Assembly (NCBI RefSeq): GCF_000310245.1
Contig: NC_020505.1
Span: 1,398,001 to 1,462,000, forward strand
Reading direction: 5' to 3'
DNA length: 64,000 nucleotides
Source: Candidatus Sulfuricurvum sp. RIFRC-1
GTDB taxonomy: Bacteria; Campylobacterota; Campylobacteria; Campylobacterales; Sulfurimonadaceae
Below are positions 44,036-54,079 of the stretch, piece by piece. Every line of letters starts with the position of its first letter. Position 1 is the first letter of the stretch. The position numbers and the translations under genes are program-made. The notes beneath the pieces are model-generated. The model did no database searches, was not told where the DNA came from, and saw nothing but the letters and a program-made list of their open reading frames with translations.

Positions 44036-44699
44036 ACCGCTCGAAATCGCTGCGGCGATACTCGCTCTTCTCATCGCCATTATCGGCCATGAGATCATGC
44101 ATGGCTGGGTCGCCTATAAATACGGCGATACTACCGCCAAAAACCAAGGTCGCCTCAGCATCAATCCTCTCATTCATATCGATCCTTTCGGCTCGATCCT
44201 CGTCCCTCTCATGACCTATTTTATTCCGATGCTCCTCGGTGCTCCGAGCGGATTTTTATTCGGTTGGGCCAAACCGGTTCCGATCAATACTCAGACCGTA
44301 CTCCGCAACGGAGGATACAATGCGGCGATGCAGGTAAGTTTAGCAGGCATAGCCTATAACCTTTTTCTCGCAACCCTCTCTTCGGTCATTCTTGTTTCAC
44401 TTGCGCAACCGACTGAGGCAGACAGTATCGCCTATATCTTTGGTTACCTCTTCGTTATGAAGCTTCTGTTGATCAATGTCGTTTTAGCCGTGTTCAACCT
44501 CCTTCCGATTCCAAGTTTCGACGGTGCCCATTTTCTCACCTATTTGAGTCTAAAATACAAAATACGTGCCATTGCCGAATTTTTCGTCAAAGCCGAACCT
44601 TATGGAATGATTGTTATCATCATCATATTGGTTACACCGCTTAAAATTCCACTCGTAATGTGGCCGATTCAAGCGGTATTAAATTTGTTATTGAACTAA
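44022..44699 (+). CDS. Site-2-protease-like M50 membrane metallopeptidase
   Basis: About 225 residues, 5-6 membrane helices. The zinc site HEIMHGW (HEXXH) is at about residue 24 and the third ligand lies in NLLPIPSFDGAHFL (NPxxxDG-like). It is the short FtsH-independent Rip1/SpoIVFB-like form common in bacteria with no PDZ domain. ATGs at 44010, 44016 and 44022 are all in frame. Confidence 0.9.
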   Translation: MSFIEPLEIAAAILALLIAIIGHEIMHGWVAYKYGDTTAKNQGRLSINPLIHIDPFGSILVPLMTYFIPMLLGAPSGFLFGWAKPVPINTQTVLRNGGYNAAMQVSLAGIAYNLFLATLSSVILVSLAQPTEADSIAYIFGYLFVMKLLLINVVLAVFNLLPIPSFDGAHFLTYLSLKYKIRAIAEFFVKAEPYGMIVIIIILVTPLKIPLVMWPIQAVLNLLLN

Positions 44700-44707
44700 G
44701 GAGAGTT

Positions 44708-45145
44708 ATGAAATTTTACGTTGCTACCGATCACGCCGGAATCGATCTGAAAGACTTTACTGTTGAAAACCTCCGTTCTAAAGGGCATGAAGTTATTGAT
44801 TTAGGGCCATTTTCCAAAGATCGCGTTGATTATCCCGATTATGCCGTCAAAGTATGTGAAAATGTCCTTTCCGATCCAACTTCGCAGGGGATTTTGATCT
44901 GCGGTTCGGGAATCGGAATGTCAATGGCGGCAAACCGCCATCACGGTATCCGCGCGGCACTGTGCCATGATGCTTATACCGCAACCGTTGCACGCGGACA
45001 CAACGATGCAAACGTCCTATGCTTCGGTGAGCGTATTATTGGACAAGGGGTTGCCGAATCGATTCTCGATGCATGGATTGCAGGAGTATTCGAAGGTGGC
45101 CGTCATTGCGGGCGAGTGGATAAAATAGAAGCTATCAAAGGATAA
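44708..45145 (+). CDS. rpiB: Ribose-5-phosphate isomerase B
   Basis: 145 residues; ATG 44708 with AGGAGAG upstream is the true start. TDHAGIDLK, ICGSGIGMSMAANR and AALCHDAYTA are the RpiB signatures. It interconverts ribose-5- and ribulose-5-phosphate in the pentose phosphate pathway. Confidence 0.95.
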   Translation: MKFYVATDHAGIDLKDFTVENLRSKGHEVIDLGPFSKDRVDYPDYAVKVCENVLSDPTSQGILICGSGIGMSMAANRHHGIRAALCHDAYTATVARGHNDANVLCFGERIIGQGVAESILDAWIAGVFEGGRHCGRVDKIEAIKG

Positions 45146-45481
45146 ATGATGTTTTTAGAGTGGTCATTGCTCACGATAGTAACACTTGGAGCACTTTTCT
45201 TTTTAGTCAAAATGTTCTATTTTCGCAGTATTACGGTAAAAGAACAGCGTTCCAGTGAAATGATGAAACTGACCCTCAAAGAGGCGGAAGTATTGATCCG
45301 AAAATATCAAATCCAACTCCAACGTGCACTCGGGAATGTTGATATTCTCAGCGAAGAGCTTAATAACCTTCGCAATGAAGTCAAATCGCTCAAACAGCGC
45401 AACTCGAAACACCGTTCGGAAACCGACCGCCTCCAAAATAAAATAAAAGAGCTTGAAGGGCGTATCGACGCGCTAATTTAA
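45146..45481 (+). CDS. Membrane-anchored coiled-coil protein
   Basis: 111 residues: N-terminal membrane helix ([17 protein letters not shown]), then a continuous heptad-rich coiled coil to the end. It lies between rpiB and apt in an apparent operon. ATG 45146 and 45149 are alternatives. Not recognised. Confidence 0.75.
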   Translation: MMFLEWSLLTIVTLGALFFLVKMFYFRSITVKEQRSSEMMKLTLKEAEVLIRKYQIQLQRALGNVDILSEELNNLRNEVKSLKQRNSKHRSETDRLQNKIKELEGRIDALI

Positions 45482-45501
45482 CCAATTTTTCAAGGAATAC
45501 C

Positions 45502-46050
45502 ATGAATCTTAGCATAAGTGACCGAGCCATTTTAATCAATGCTATTCGCGATATTCCCGATTTTCCAAAACCGGGAATTATTTTTAAAGACATTACTACC
45601 CTTCTCTCGGACAAAGAAGCTTTCGGTGTTCTTATGCGCCATCTGCATGAGCGCTACAGTACCTACGATCTTACCCACGTTGCCGGAATTGATGCGCGGG
45701 GATTTATCTTCGGTGCCGCTTTGGCACAGATGCTCGGTGTCGGTTTTGTCCCTATTCGTAAAAAAGGGAAACTTCCCTACACCACCGTATCGGAAAAATA
45801 CTCCCTTGAATACGGTGTCGATGAAGTTGAAATTCATATCGACGCATTTAGTGGTGTCGAAAAGCCTCGTGTCCTCTTGATCGATGATTTAATCGCAACA
45901 GGGGGAACAGCTTACGCTGCTGCAAACCTCATCAACAAAGTGGGCGCAGAGTGTATCGAAGCCTGTTTTGTCATGGGACTTGATTTTTTAAGCGGGCAAA
46001 GCAAGCTGCGCGATCTTGTCGAAGTTTATACTGTAATCGGAGTTGACTAA
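45502..46050 (+). CDS. apt: Adenine phosphoribosyltransferase
   Basis: 182 residues. [19 protein letters not shown] and [15 protein letters not shown] are family blocks; [14 protein letters not shown] is the PRPP-binding loop. It salvages adenine to AMP. Its stop overlaps the trpB start (TAATG). Confidence 0.96.
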   Translation: MNLSISDRAILINAIRDIPDFPKPGIIFKDITTLLSDKEAFGVLMRHLHERYSTYDLTHVAGIDARGFIFGAALAQMLGVGFVPIRKKGKLPYTTVSEKYSLEYGVDEVEIHIDAFSGVEKPRVLLIDDLIATGGTAYAAANLINKVGAECIEACFVMGLDFLSGQSKLRDLVEVYTVIGVD

Positions 46051-47249
46051 TGTATATCCCCTCACCCTCAAAATTTGATCCGGTTGACGGCCATTTCGGT
46101 ATCTTCGGAGGACGTTATGTTCCTGAAACCCTTATGCCTGCCCTTTTGGAACTCGAAGCCGCTTATAAAGAGATTCGCTTTGACGAAGCGTTCTGGAGCG
46201 AGGTAGACGGTTATCTCACCGATTATGTCGGCCGTCCAAGTCCCCTTTACTATGCCGCTAATCTCTCCGAAGAACTCGGAGCTAAAATTTATCTCAAACG
46301 GGAAGACTTGAACCATACCGGTGCCCATAAAGTGAACAACGTTATCGCCCAAGGGCTGATGGCAAAACGTTTGGACAAGAAAAAAGTGATCGCCGAAACG
46401 GGTGCGGGACAGCACGGTGTAGCAACGGCAACCATCGCCGCACTGCTGGGATTAGAGTGTGAAATCTTTATGGGAGCCAAAGACGTCGCACGTCAAGAAC
46501 TCAACGTCTTTCGTATGAAACTTCTCGGAGCGAAAGTCCATGCGGTACAAAGCGGTTCTAAAACTCTCAAAGATGCCATGAACGATGCTATTCGTCACTG
46601 GGTGACCCATGCACGCGACACCTTCTACATTATCGGCACCGTCGCAGGACCGCACCCTTATCCGATGATGGTACGCGATTTTCAAGCGATTATCGGATGT
46701 GAAGCCCGCGCTCAGATTTTAGAAAAAGAGAACCGTCTTCCCGATTACGTCATCGCCTGCATCGGCGGAGGCTCCAACGCGATCGGAACCTTTCAACACT
46801 TCCTCGAAGACAAAGAGGTTCGCTGCATCGGAATCGAAGCGGGAGGACTGGGTGTCGAAACCGATAAACACGGTTGTTCTTTGCTCAAAGGACGGCCGGG
46901 GGTGCTGCACGGACAAATGAGCTACCTTCTCCAAGATGAAGACGGCCAAATCCTCGAAGCGCACTCGATCTCAGCAGGTCTGGATTACCCGGGAATCGGA
47001 CCGGAACACTCATTTCACAAAGATAACGATAATGTCAGTTATGACAATATTACTGACCAAGAAGCACTCGATGCATTTGTATGGCTTAGCCGTGCCGAAG
47101 GGATTATCCCCGCTTTTGAAAGTTCCCATGCCGTCGCTTATTTGAAAAAAATGACTGATATTAAAGACAAACTCATTATTGTCAACCTCTCCGGTCGCGG
47201 GGACAAAGATATGATGCAGGCAAAACAAATTTTGAATTTCGATAATTAA
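46050..47249 (+). CDS. trpB: Tryptophan synthase beta chain
   Basis: 399 residues. The PLP lysine lies in [20 protein letters not shown] binds the cofactor phosphate; [13 protein letters not shown] is a family block. It makes tryptophan from indole and serine. trpA is not adjacent, so the trp genes are scattered here. Confidence 0.96.
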   Translation: MYIPSPSKFDPVDGHFGIFGGRYVPETLMPALLELEAAYKEIRFDEAFWSEVDGYLTDYVGRPSPLYYAANLSEELGAKIYLKREDLNHTGAHKVNNVIAQGLMAKRLDKKKVIAETGAGQHGVATATIAALLGLECEIFMGAKDVARQELNVFRMKLLGAKVHAVQSGSKTLKDAMNDAIRHWVTHARDTFYIIGTVAGPHPYPMMVRDFQAIIGCEARAQILEKENRLPDYVIACIGGGSNAIGTFQHFLEDKEVRCIGIEAGGLGVETDKHGCSLLKGRPGVLHGQMSYLLQDEDGQILEAHSISAGLDYPGIGPEHSFHKDNDNVSYDNITDQEALDAFVWLSRAEGIIPAFESSHAVAYLKKMTDIKDKLIIVNLSGRGDKDMMQAKQILNFDN

Positions 47250-47257
47250 GGCGATTT

Positions 47258-47851
47258 GTGGAACATCTTTTTTTAGAGTGGCTCAAAGAATACGGATACA
47301 TCGTCCTCTTTGCATGGAGTATTTTAGAGGGTGAACTGGGTTTGGTTATGGCGGGAATTATGTCCCATACCGGAGATATGATTTTGCCGATTGCAATCAT
47401 CGTCGGAGCTTTGGGTGGATTTGTCGGAGATCAAATCTATTTTTACATCGGACGGTTCAATAAATCGTACATTCATAATAAACTTCGTTCACAACGCCGT
47501 AAATTTGCCATTGCCCATCTGCTTCTCAAAAAATACGGATGGCCACTGATTTTTGTCCAACGCTATATGTACGGTATGCGTACCGTCATTCCGATGGCAA
47601 TAGGTTTGACCAAATATTCAGGACGGCAATTTGCCATTATCAATTTTGTCAGTGCCGTTTTTTGGGCTTCATTGACAATCATCCCCGCTTATTATTTTGG
47701 AGAAGAGTTACTCAAGCTTCTCGCTTGGATTAAAGGCCACTGGTACTTTGCGATACCGTTTGCGCTGAGCATCTTCGGCAGCATCGCTTTGGTCTTTAAT
47801 CGCATCGAAAAAAATCTTTTGGAGAAACGCCGTGAACGTCGCCCTTTATAA
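47258..47851 (+). CDS. DedA-family membrane protein
   Basis: 197 residues, about five membrane segments with GDQIYFYIGR, the QRYMYGMRTVIPMAIG loop and a C-terminal basic tail, as in DedA/SNARE-associated proteins (lipid flippase-like). GTG start with overlapping pepA downstream. Confidence 0.9.
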   Translation: MEHLFLEWLKEYGYIVLFAWSILEGELGLVMAGIMSHTGDMILPIAIIVGALGGFVGDQIYFYIGRFNKSYIHNKLRSQRRKFAIAHLLLKKYGWPLIFVQRYMYGMRTVIPMAIGLTKYSGRQFAIINFVSAVFWASLTIIPAYYFGEELLKLLAWIKGHWYFAIPFALSIFGSIALVFNRIEKNLLEKRRERRPL

Positions 47852-49268
47852 TCAATCACTATCCTTACTCAATGCCGATTTGACATTGGAGTTTGTTACA
47901 CCCGCACAATTTGAATCACACCCCCATAAAGCCCTTTTAACCCAAGCAGGGTTTAAAGCCGACCATGAGCAGCTGTGTGCTTTGCATGAACACCGTTTGC
48001 TGGTATGCGGTATCGACAACGATGCGAGCGATGAACTTTACCGATCCGCTATGGCCTCAGCGATCAAAACCGCAATGAACTACGGCTATAGCTCCCTAAA
48101 AGTCGCACAATATACACCGAAATATTTTAAAGCACTCATCGAGGGGGCATTACTAGGGAGTTACCGATTTGAAGCCTATAAATCGGAGCCTAAACCCTCT
48201 TCTTTGACAGACGTTATCTTCAGTAATGAAAATCATGACGGCAGTGTTAATCCACTCGAAGAATTGGAAGCAATCCTCGCACAAACGACGATCATTGCCA
48301 AAGCGACCAACTTCGTCCGCAGTTTAGTCAATCAAACGCCGGATGATATGACACCGCAGCAGATGGCTATCACCGCAGATACTCTGGCACAAAACAATAA
48401 TCTCGAATGCACTATCCTCGATGTCAACGGTCTCGAAGATGAAAAAATGTTTGCTATGCTCTCTGTCGGACGCGGTTCAGCCCACCCTCCCCGCCTGATT
48501 CACCTCGCCTACAAACCCAAAAATCCGAAACGTGTCATAACCCTTGTCGGAAAAGGGCTCACGTATGACAGCGGCGGGCTTAGTCTCAAAGCAGCTGCAT
48601 CGATGGTGACAATGAAAATGGACAAAGCAGGCGGATGTGCCGTAATGGGGATCATCAAAGCGGTGAGCGAGCTTAACCTCGATATCGAAGTCCACGCTTT
48701 TGTCGGTGCAGTCGAAAACATGATCAGCGGGAACGCCTACAAACCCGATGACGTCCTCCGTGCCAAAAACGGAAAAACAATCGAAGTGCGCAATACCGAT
48801 GCCGAAGGACGCCTCGTCCTCGCCGATGTTCTAGGGTATGCCCAAGAAAAAGTAAAAGCGGACTACATCTTCGATTATGCCACCCTGACAGGTGCGTGTA
48901 TGGTAGCCCTCGGACCTTACACCACAGGTGTCATGGGACATAATGAATCACTCAAACAAGAGTGGCTGAGTGCGGCAGAAGCGAGCGGTGAATACTGCGG
49001 TATTTTACCGTTCAACCGCCACCTCAAAAAACTGATCAAAAGCGACCTTGCCGATGTGTGCAACGTCTCGAGCAAACCTTACGGCGGAGCGATCACCGCC
49101 GCATTGTTCCTCGATAACTTCATCGATGAGGATATGAAAGAGAAATGGGTACACTTCGACATCGCAGGTTCTGCCTATACCGAGAGCGCATGGGATGTCC
49201 ATACTTACGGCGGAACGGGTGCGGGTGTGCGAATGAGCCTCAACTGGCTTATGGAGCAGTGTAAATAA
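47832..49268 (+). CDS. pepA: Leucyl aminopeptidase (M17)
   Basis: 478 residues. GKGLTYDSGGLSLKAA has the catalytic Lys and metal ligand; VRNTDAEGRLVLADVL is the M17 signature. It trims N-terminal residues from peptides in the cytoplasm. GTG start inside the end of the DedA gene. Confidence 0.95.
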   Translation: MNVALYNQSLSLLNADLTLEFVTPAQFESHPHKALLTQAGFKADHEQLCALHEHRLLVCGIDNDASDELYRSAMASAIKTAMNYGYSSLKVAQYTPKYFKALIEGALLGSYRFEAYKSEPKPSSLTDVIFSNENHDGSVNPLEELEAILAQTTIIAKATNFVRSLVNQTPDDMTPQQMAITADTLAQNNNLECTILDVNGLEDEKMFAMLSVGRGSAHPPRLIHLAYKPKNPKRVITLVGKGLTYDSGGLSLKAAASMVTMKMDKAGGCAVMGIIKAVSELNLDIEVHAFVGAVENMISGNAYKPDDVLRAKNGKTIEVRNTDAEGRLVLADVLGYAQEKVKADYIFDYATLTGACMVALGPYTTGVMGHNESLKQEWLSAAEASGEYCGILPFNRHLKKLIKSDLADVCNVSSKPYGGAITAALFLDNFIDEDMKEKWVHFDIAGSAYTESAWDVHTYGGTGAGVRMSLNWLMEQCK

Positions 49269-49273
49269 TCTCC

Positions 49274-49334
49274 CGTTCGTGGTGAGCCAGTCGAACCATG
49301 AACAACACACCCTTCGACAAGCTCAGGGCGAACG
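49274..49334. repeat. Two-arm dispersed hairpin repeat (inverted copy)
   Basis: It begins CGTTCGTGGTGAGC and ends GCTCAGGGCGAACG. As a whole it is the inverse complement of the element at 28911-28968 with few differences. It lies between pepA and ychF and may end pepA transcription through a long hairpin. Confidence 0.8.
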
Positions 49335-49437
49335 GATAAAAAAAACACCTTGCCCATCCCCTCAGTCCCCACTCAACAACACTGTATTATAATTGCACCA
49401 ATATTTTACGCATCGAAACACACTAAGGAAATAGCAC

Positions 49438-50538
49438 ATGGGCTTATCAATCGGACTCGTAGGACTACCAAACGTCGGAAAATCAACCACCTTTAACGCA
49501 CTTACCAAAGCACAAAATGCCGAAGCGGCAAACTATCCGTTCTGTACAATCGAACCGAACAAAGCGACCGTACCAGTGCCGGATATCCGTCTCGATGCCC
49601 TCGCTAAAATCGTAAACCCTGAGCGTATTCAATATTCGACTCTCGATTTCGTCGACATCGCCGGTCTCGTTAAGGGCGCAAGCAAAGGGGAAGGGTTGGG
49701 GAATAAGTTCCTCTCTAATATCCGCGAAACCGAAGTAATCTTGCAAATCGTCCGTTGTTTCGAAGATGACAATATTGTTCACACAGAGGGGCGTATCGAT
49801 CCGTTGCTCGATGTCGAAATCATCGAAAATGAGCTGATTTTAGCCGATATTGAAGTGCTGACCAACCGTATCGAACGTCTCAAAAAACAGGCAAAAAACG
49901 ATAAAGATTCTGCTGTTATGGCTGAATTTGCCGAAGAACTTGCCGAGTTCTTGGCGGATGGCAATCTTGCCCGTAACTTCCCAAAAGCCAATACTGAGAT
50001 GTTTGATCAGCTTAACCGAGAAGTGCGTCTACTCAGTGCCAAAGAGATTATGTACGGTGCAAACGTCGATGAAGACGGATTAACGACGGATAACGATTAC
50101 GTCAAAGCGCTGGTAGAACATGCGGCGAAAAACGGATGCGAGGTGGTCAAACTCTGCGCAAAAATCGAAGAAGAACTCGTTGAATTAGAGGATGATGAGC
50201 GTAATGAAATGCTCCACGATTTAGGTGTTGCAGAGTCTGGATTGGAGCAAATCATCCGAAAAGGGTTCGATAAACTGGGTCTTATGAGCTACTTCACCGC
50301 CGGTGTTAAAGAAGTTCGTGCATGGACAATCCACAAAAATACAACGGCTCCAAAAGCGGCCGCCGTTATCCATAACGATTTCGAAAAAGGGTTTATCCGC
50401 GCCGAAGTAATCGGGTATGAAGATTTCGTTACCTGCGGCGGCGAAGCCAAATCCAAAGAGGCGGGGAAAATGCGTTTGGAAGGTAAAGAGTATATTGTCG
50501 CCGATGGTGACATCATGCACTTCAGATTTAATGTATAA
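49438..50538 (+). CDS. ychF: Ribosome-binding ATPase YchF
   Basis: 366 residues. [17 protein letters not shown] is the P-loop; [20 protein letters not shown] is G3; a coiled insert and a C-terminal TGS domain ([13 protein letters not shown]) follow. It binds ATP and ribosomes. A short hairpin ACCTCT/AGAGGT follows at 50550-50565. Confidence 0.96.
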   Translation: MGLSIGLVGLPNVGKSTTFNALTKAQNAEAANYPFCTIEPNKATVPVPDIRLDALAKIVNPERIQYSTLDFVDIAGLVKGASKGEGLGNKFLSNIRETEVILQIVRCFEDDNIVHTEGRIDPLLDVEIIENELILADIEVLTNRIERLKKQAKNDKDSAVMAEFAEELAEFLADGNLARNFPKANTEMFDQLNREVRLLSAKEIMYGANVDEDGLTTDNDYVKALVEHAAKNGCEVVKLCAKIEEELVELEDDERNEMLHDLGVAESGLEQIIRKGFDKLGLMSYFTAGVKEVRAWTIHKNTTAPKAAAVIHNDFEKGFIRAEVIGYEDFVTCGGEAKSKEAGKMRLEGKEYIVADGDIMHFRFNV

Positions 50539-50591
50539 TTAGTCTATTCACCTCTTCCAAGAGGTAAGAGATTGTTATTAAGGAGTGGAGA

Positions 50592-51194
50592 ATGGATCTT
50601 AAATACGCTGGGCCAAAACCTCTTATATCCGCACACGGGATTACGTTTGATCTCAACAAAGAAGATAAGTTTGCTTATCTCAGTATTGTGGCGGAATTAA
50701 TTCAAGCACTTGATCATAACTATCAAGCCGATGAGCGATATACCTACCTTGCTAAAGCCGAACCGCTGAAAGCCGACATAATATTTGATCTTATTAAAAG
50801 CAAAGATCCTGCCCTCCTCTCTCAAATCGAAGAACGCCGTTTAATTGCAGAAAATGATATTTCGGATGAATTGGTTCGCGCGCATGAGAATAAAACCCTC
50901 TGTGAAGAAGAGTGTAATGTTCTGATTTGTAATATTGAATTATTACGTACGTATCAGATCAATCGAGCAATCAATAAAACACTCTATTATGCCGGTATTA
51001 ATGTGATTGCGGAAGAGATCAAAAAAGGGCATATCGACTATATCAATACACCGATGTTTCCGAAGTTTTTACACGTTCTGCACTCAGTACAAGGGGCTTT
51101 AAGCAAACTCCATCCCCCGATTGACAGCAACATCGACATTCGAGAACATGAGGGGCATCTTCAAGTTCGTTTAGAGATACTCTCTAAACACTAA
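50592..51194 (+). CDS. Conserved hypothetical, 200 residues
   Basis: AAGGAGTGGAGA precedes the ATG. The protein is soluble and mainly helical with no known motif; it starts LKYAGPKPLISAHGITFDL and ends in HEGHLQVRLEI. Convergent with psd, overlapping by 11 bp. Not recognised, but the coding signal and ribosome site are good. Confidence 0.72.
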   Translation: MDLKYAGPKPLISAHGITFDLNKEDKFAYLSIVAELIQALDHNYQADERYTYLAKAEPLKADIIFDLIKSKDPALLSQIEERRLIAENDISDELVRAHENKTLCEEECNVLICNIELLRTYQINRAINKTLYYAGINVIAEEIKKGHIDYINTPMFPKFLHVLHSVQGALSKLHPPIDSNIDIREHEGHLQVRLEILSKH

Positions 51195-52002
51195 GCCGTC
51201 CGATCGTCTGCGCAAAGCGGACGGTATGGCCTGTCGAAATCCCAAACTCTACCATCTCTTTTTCGCACAACATCACAATCGTAGAACCCATTCGGAAACA
51301 TCCGAAATCATCTCCCTTGCTCAAATAGAGATCCTTATAGCTGTATTGGCTCGGAGTGAGTGTCGTATTGGTTCGAATACGAGGTTCGAAACTCACTTCC
51401 ATCTCGCCAACATTCAAAGCACCCACTAAAATCAAGAAAAATCGTTTCCCTTCCGCACTCAAACACTCTAAAACAACCCGTTCATTTTCAATAAAAAGAT
51501 TAACTTGTTTTTTAAGGGAAGGGATATTAACCGGATAGAGTTTCCCGGGAATATGAACGGCATGAAGCACTTGCATATCGATGGGTGCATGGTAACGATG
51601 ATAGTCACGTGGAGAGAGATAAAAGTTGACAAAAGTGCCGTTATGGACACTTTTTTTCGAATCGCTCGAGATTCCATCACCCAACACACCGTCGATGCTG
51701 TAAGACATCCCTTTAATTTGAAGGGCCAGGTTTTCATGAATCGTACCGCACTCAGTAATCAATGAATCACACGGACTGATTACATCGAGAGTATCGTGGG
51801 AAAAAGTGCGTTTATGGAGAAATTTTCGGGTAAACAGGGCATTGAGACTCGGATACGTTTCGGGAGCGTCAAAATCGCTCATATCCAACCCCATCGCTTT
51901 AACATAAGCTCGGTTAATAGCCGTTTGGAATCTTCTACCATGCTCTTTAGAGGCAAAACGGCCAAAACGTTGGGAAATTGCTGAAGTGAAGTGTTGTTTC
52001 AT
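51184..52002 (-). CDS. psd: Phosphatidylserine decarboxylase
   Basis: 272 residues. The self-cleavage motif LGST is MGST here (FRMGSTIVMLC), where Ser becomes the pyruvoyl group. FVNFYLSPRDYHRYHAPID is a catalytic block. It makes phosphatidylethanolamine. It ends the psd-truD-thiL cluster (minus strand). Confidence 0.95.
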   Translation of the reverse strand: MKQHFTSAISQRFGRFASKEHGRRFQTAINRAYVKAMGLDMSDFDAPETYPSLNALFTRKFLHKRTFSHDTLDVISPCDSLITECGTIHENLALQIKGMSYSIDGVLGDGISSDSKKSVHNGTFVNFYLSPRDYHRYHAPIDMQVLHAVHIPGKLYPVNIPSLKKQVNLFIENERVVLECLSAEGKRFFLILVGALNVGEMEVSFEPRIRTNTTLTPSQYSYKDLYLSKGDDFGCFRMGSTIVMLCEKEMVEFGISTGHTVRFAQTIGRLSV

Positions 52003-52004
52003 GG

Positions 52005-53096
52005 TTACTCCTGAGTTTCATCGGTTTGAATTGGACGTTTGGCAATCTCTTCAATCAATACGGTAGCATAACACCCTTTTGGGAGGGTAAAATGAAGCTC
52101 AAACCATGCATCATTTTCTTTGTATTCCCCTTCAATCTCTTCGGGGAAAATCCAGCCATAACGGCGTGCGCCATCAATGCCGCTATGAATCGTATCATAC
52201 TCTTGCTCGATTATCTCCGCCAATCCCACAGCACGTGTTGCACGTTTACCGCTGAGCAGACCGCTTACCGAAATATCCCGCTTTGAAAAGCGTTCTACCT
52301 CTTCATCACTCTCATAATGAAATATTTTCCCATACGGATAGTGCATCATTACATCCCCGTGAATCAGTTTAAGCGGATGTTTTTGAGCTTTCATCGCGAC
52401 AAGTTCTTCTTTGGGAAGGGGCAGTACGCTGCACAGTTCATCGATTCCGAAACTCTCTACGAGTTTAGATATTTGAATACGACGGCTAAGCCAATCGTTG
52501 AAAAGATAGCTCTGATATGAATTCACATAAAACTGAGCCAATTTTTTATTACGTTCTTTCAGCTCCCCGGCTAAAATCGCTTGCCCTTTTTTATAGTTTT
52601 CGCCGTCAATCCCGAACCTCTGAAATCCGAAATAATTCGGCATCCCCTGCTGCTTAATCATTTTAAGAGCCTCTTTAATTTTCACTGCAGCCGTCGGATT
52701 CACTTTTTTGAGACGAATAAAAAAACGGTTCCCTTTAAGATGTCCGACACGAATTTTATTATTGTGATAGGTTTTTTCAAGGATTTTGATCCCCTCATGC
52801 TCAAAAGTCTCCAACACACTCTCAAATTTACGCGGGAGTGAAATATACTGTTTGGTTTGGGCATTTTTGTCTTTCAATCCGGCATAACCGATATCACGTC
52901 CTTTGATTCCCAGATGATTACTGAAAACATCGATCATCTGCCAGGTAGAGAGGTTCTTTTTACGAACATGAAGAACCAAATGTTCCCCCTCGCCGCTAAA
53001 AGGATAAAGGGGGATTTCATCCACCACAAAATCGCGAGGGGATTGACGAAAATGAAATTCGATAGGGCTATGAGGGAGATAATATTGACGTTCCAT
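52005..53096 (-). CDS. truD: tRNA pseudouridine(13) synthase
   Basis: 363 residues. The catalytic Asp is in AGLKDKNAQTKQYI; NYFGFQRFG and GNRFFIRLKK are TruD blocks. It modifies uridine 13 of tRNA-Glu in other bacteria. It lies between thiL and psd with 2- and 7-bp gaps, so the three are probably cotranscribed. Confidence 0.95.
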   Translation of the reverse strand: MERQYYLPHSPIEFHFRQSPRDFVVDEIPLYPFSGEGEHLVLHVRKKNLSTWQMIDVFSNHLGIKGRDIGYAGLKDKNAQTKQYISLPRKFESVLETFEHEGIKILEKTYHNNKIRVGHLKGNRFFIRLKKVNPTAAVKIKEALKMIKQQGMPNYFGFQRFGIDGENYKKGQAILAGELKERNKKLAQFYVNSYQSYLFNDWLSRRIQISKLVESFGIDELCSVLPLPKEELVAMKAQKHPLKLIHGDVMMHYPYGKIFHYESDEEVERFSKRDISVSGLLSGKRATRAVGLAEIIEQEYDTIHSGIDGARRYGWIFPEEIEGEYKENDAWFELHFTLPKGCYATVLIEEIAKRPIQTDETQE

Positions 53097-53103
53097 GAAA
53101 CTC

Positions 53104-53946
53104 CTAAAAATGATGACGCTTACAGCGATTGGTATAGCTTCCGCGTACTACGCGAGCCACGGGTGTGATTTTTGTTCGGGTCTGCTTCCCGACATGTCGA
53201 ATCGTTTTTAGCTTTGAGGGTGAAAAGGCTATCAGCATCTCATACTCTTCACCGCTGCATCCGATTTTTTTGGGAACTTTTTTGGTAAATTGAACACCCA
53301 TGCGGTTTGCTTGGCAAAGTTTTTCAAGATCACTGAAAAGTCCATCGGAGATATCCAGACCGCATCGCACATAACGCCGTGATTTGCTTACAAAAGATTG
53401 GCGCAGTTTCGGCGCAACGAAACGGCTTTTCGTATGGACCGCTCCACCGCTTAATAGATAGTGCAAATCTCTCACCGATCTTCCGATCTCTCCGGTATAC
53501 GCAATGATATCGCCTTTTTTCAATCCCCTGCGTAACAGCGGACGAGCCGTTTTGGAAATGATGGTTATCGAGAGATCGAGTTTAGAGTTGCTGATCGTAT
53601 CTCCGCCGATAATCTCGATGCCGTACTCTGATGCTGCAGCACGCAACCCTCGTGAAAGCTCATCCATCTGATGAAGGCTCATGGAGCGCGGCATAGCGAT
53701 CCCAAGCAATGCATAATGCGGAATCGCATTCATAGCAATGGCATCGGAGATGTTAACGATCATCGCTTTATAGCCGATTTGATAGGGACTTAGCCACTCC
53801 CGCTTAAAATGGACATTTTCGAAAAAAACATCTTTGCTGTATACCCACTCTCCGACACATGCGCCATCGTCACCGATACGGCTTTTATGCGTCTTAAAAG
53901 TAGAAATAAAATAGTTTTCTCCGTTCACGCCCAGTACCCATTCCAT
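53104..53946 (-). CDS. thiL: Thiamine-monophosphate kinase
   Basis: 280 residues, slightly short for ThiL. RIGDDGACVGE, ISDAIAMNAIPHYALLG, IGGDTISNS and CGLDISDGLFSDL are the family blocks binding Mg-ATP. It makes thiamine diphosphate. First gene of the minus-strand cluster. Confidence 0.93.
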   Translation of the reverse strand: MEWVLGVNGENYFISTFKTHKSRIGDDGACVGEWVYSKDVFFENVHFKREWLSPYQIGYKAMIVNISDAIAMNAIPHYALLGIAMPRSMSLHQMDELSRGLRAAASEYGIEIIGGDTISNSKLDLSITIISKTARPLLRRGLKKGDIIAYTGEIGRSVRDLHYLLSGGAVHTKSRFVAPKLRQSFVSKSRRYVRCGLDISDGLFSDLEKLCQANRMGVQFTKKVPKKIGCSGEEYEMLIAFSPSKLKTIRHVGKQTRTKITPVARVVRGSYTNRCKRHHF

Positions 53947-54079
53947 AACTATTATTTAAGTGGTATTATTATAGACAAAATCCTATTATGGTAGTGTTAA
54001 ACGCCAATAAGATCAGTGTCATCGTGATATAATATGTTTAATTAATTTTTATAAATAATAATTCCTAAATGGAGAATAC

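Noticed and set aside
50550-50565. Terminator after ychF
   Set aside because: ACCTCT/AGAGGT is a weak 6-bp stem with no T-run; listed only in passing under ychF.
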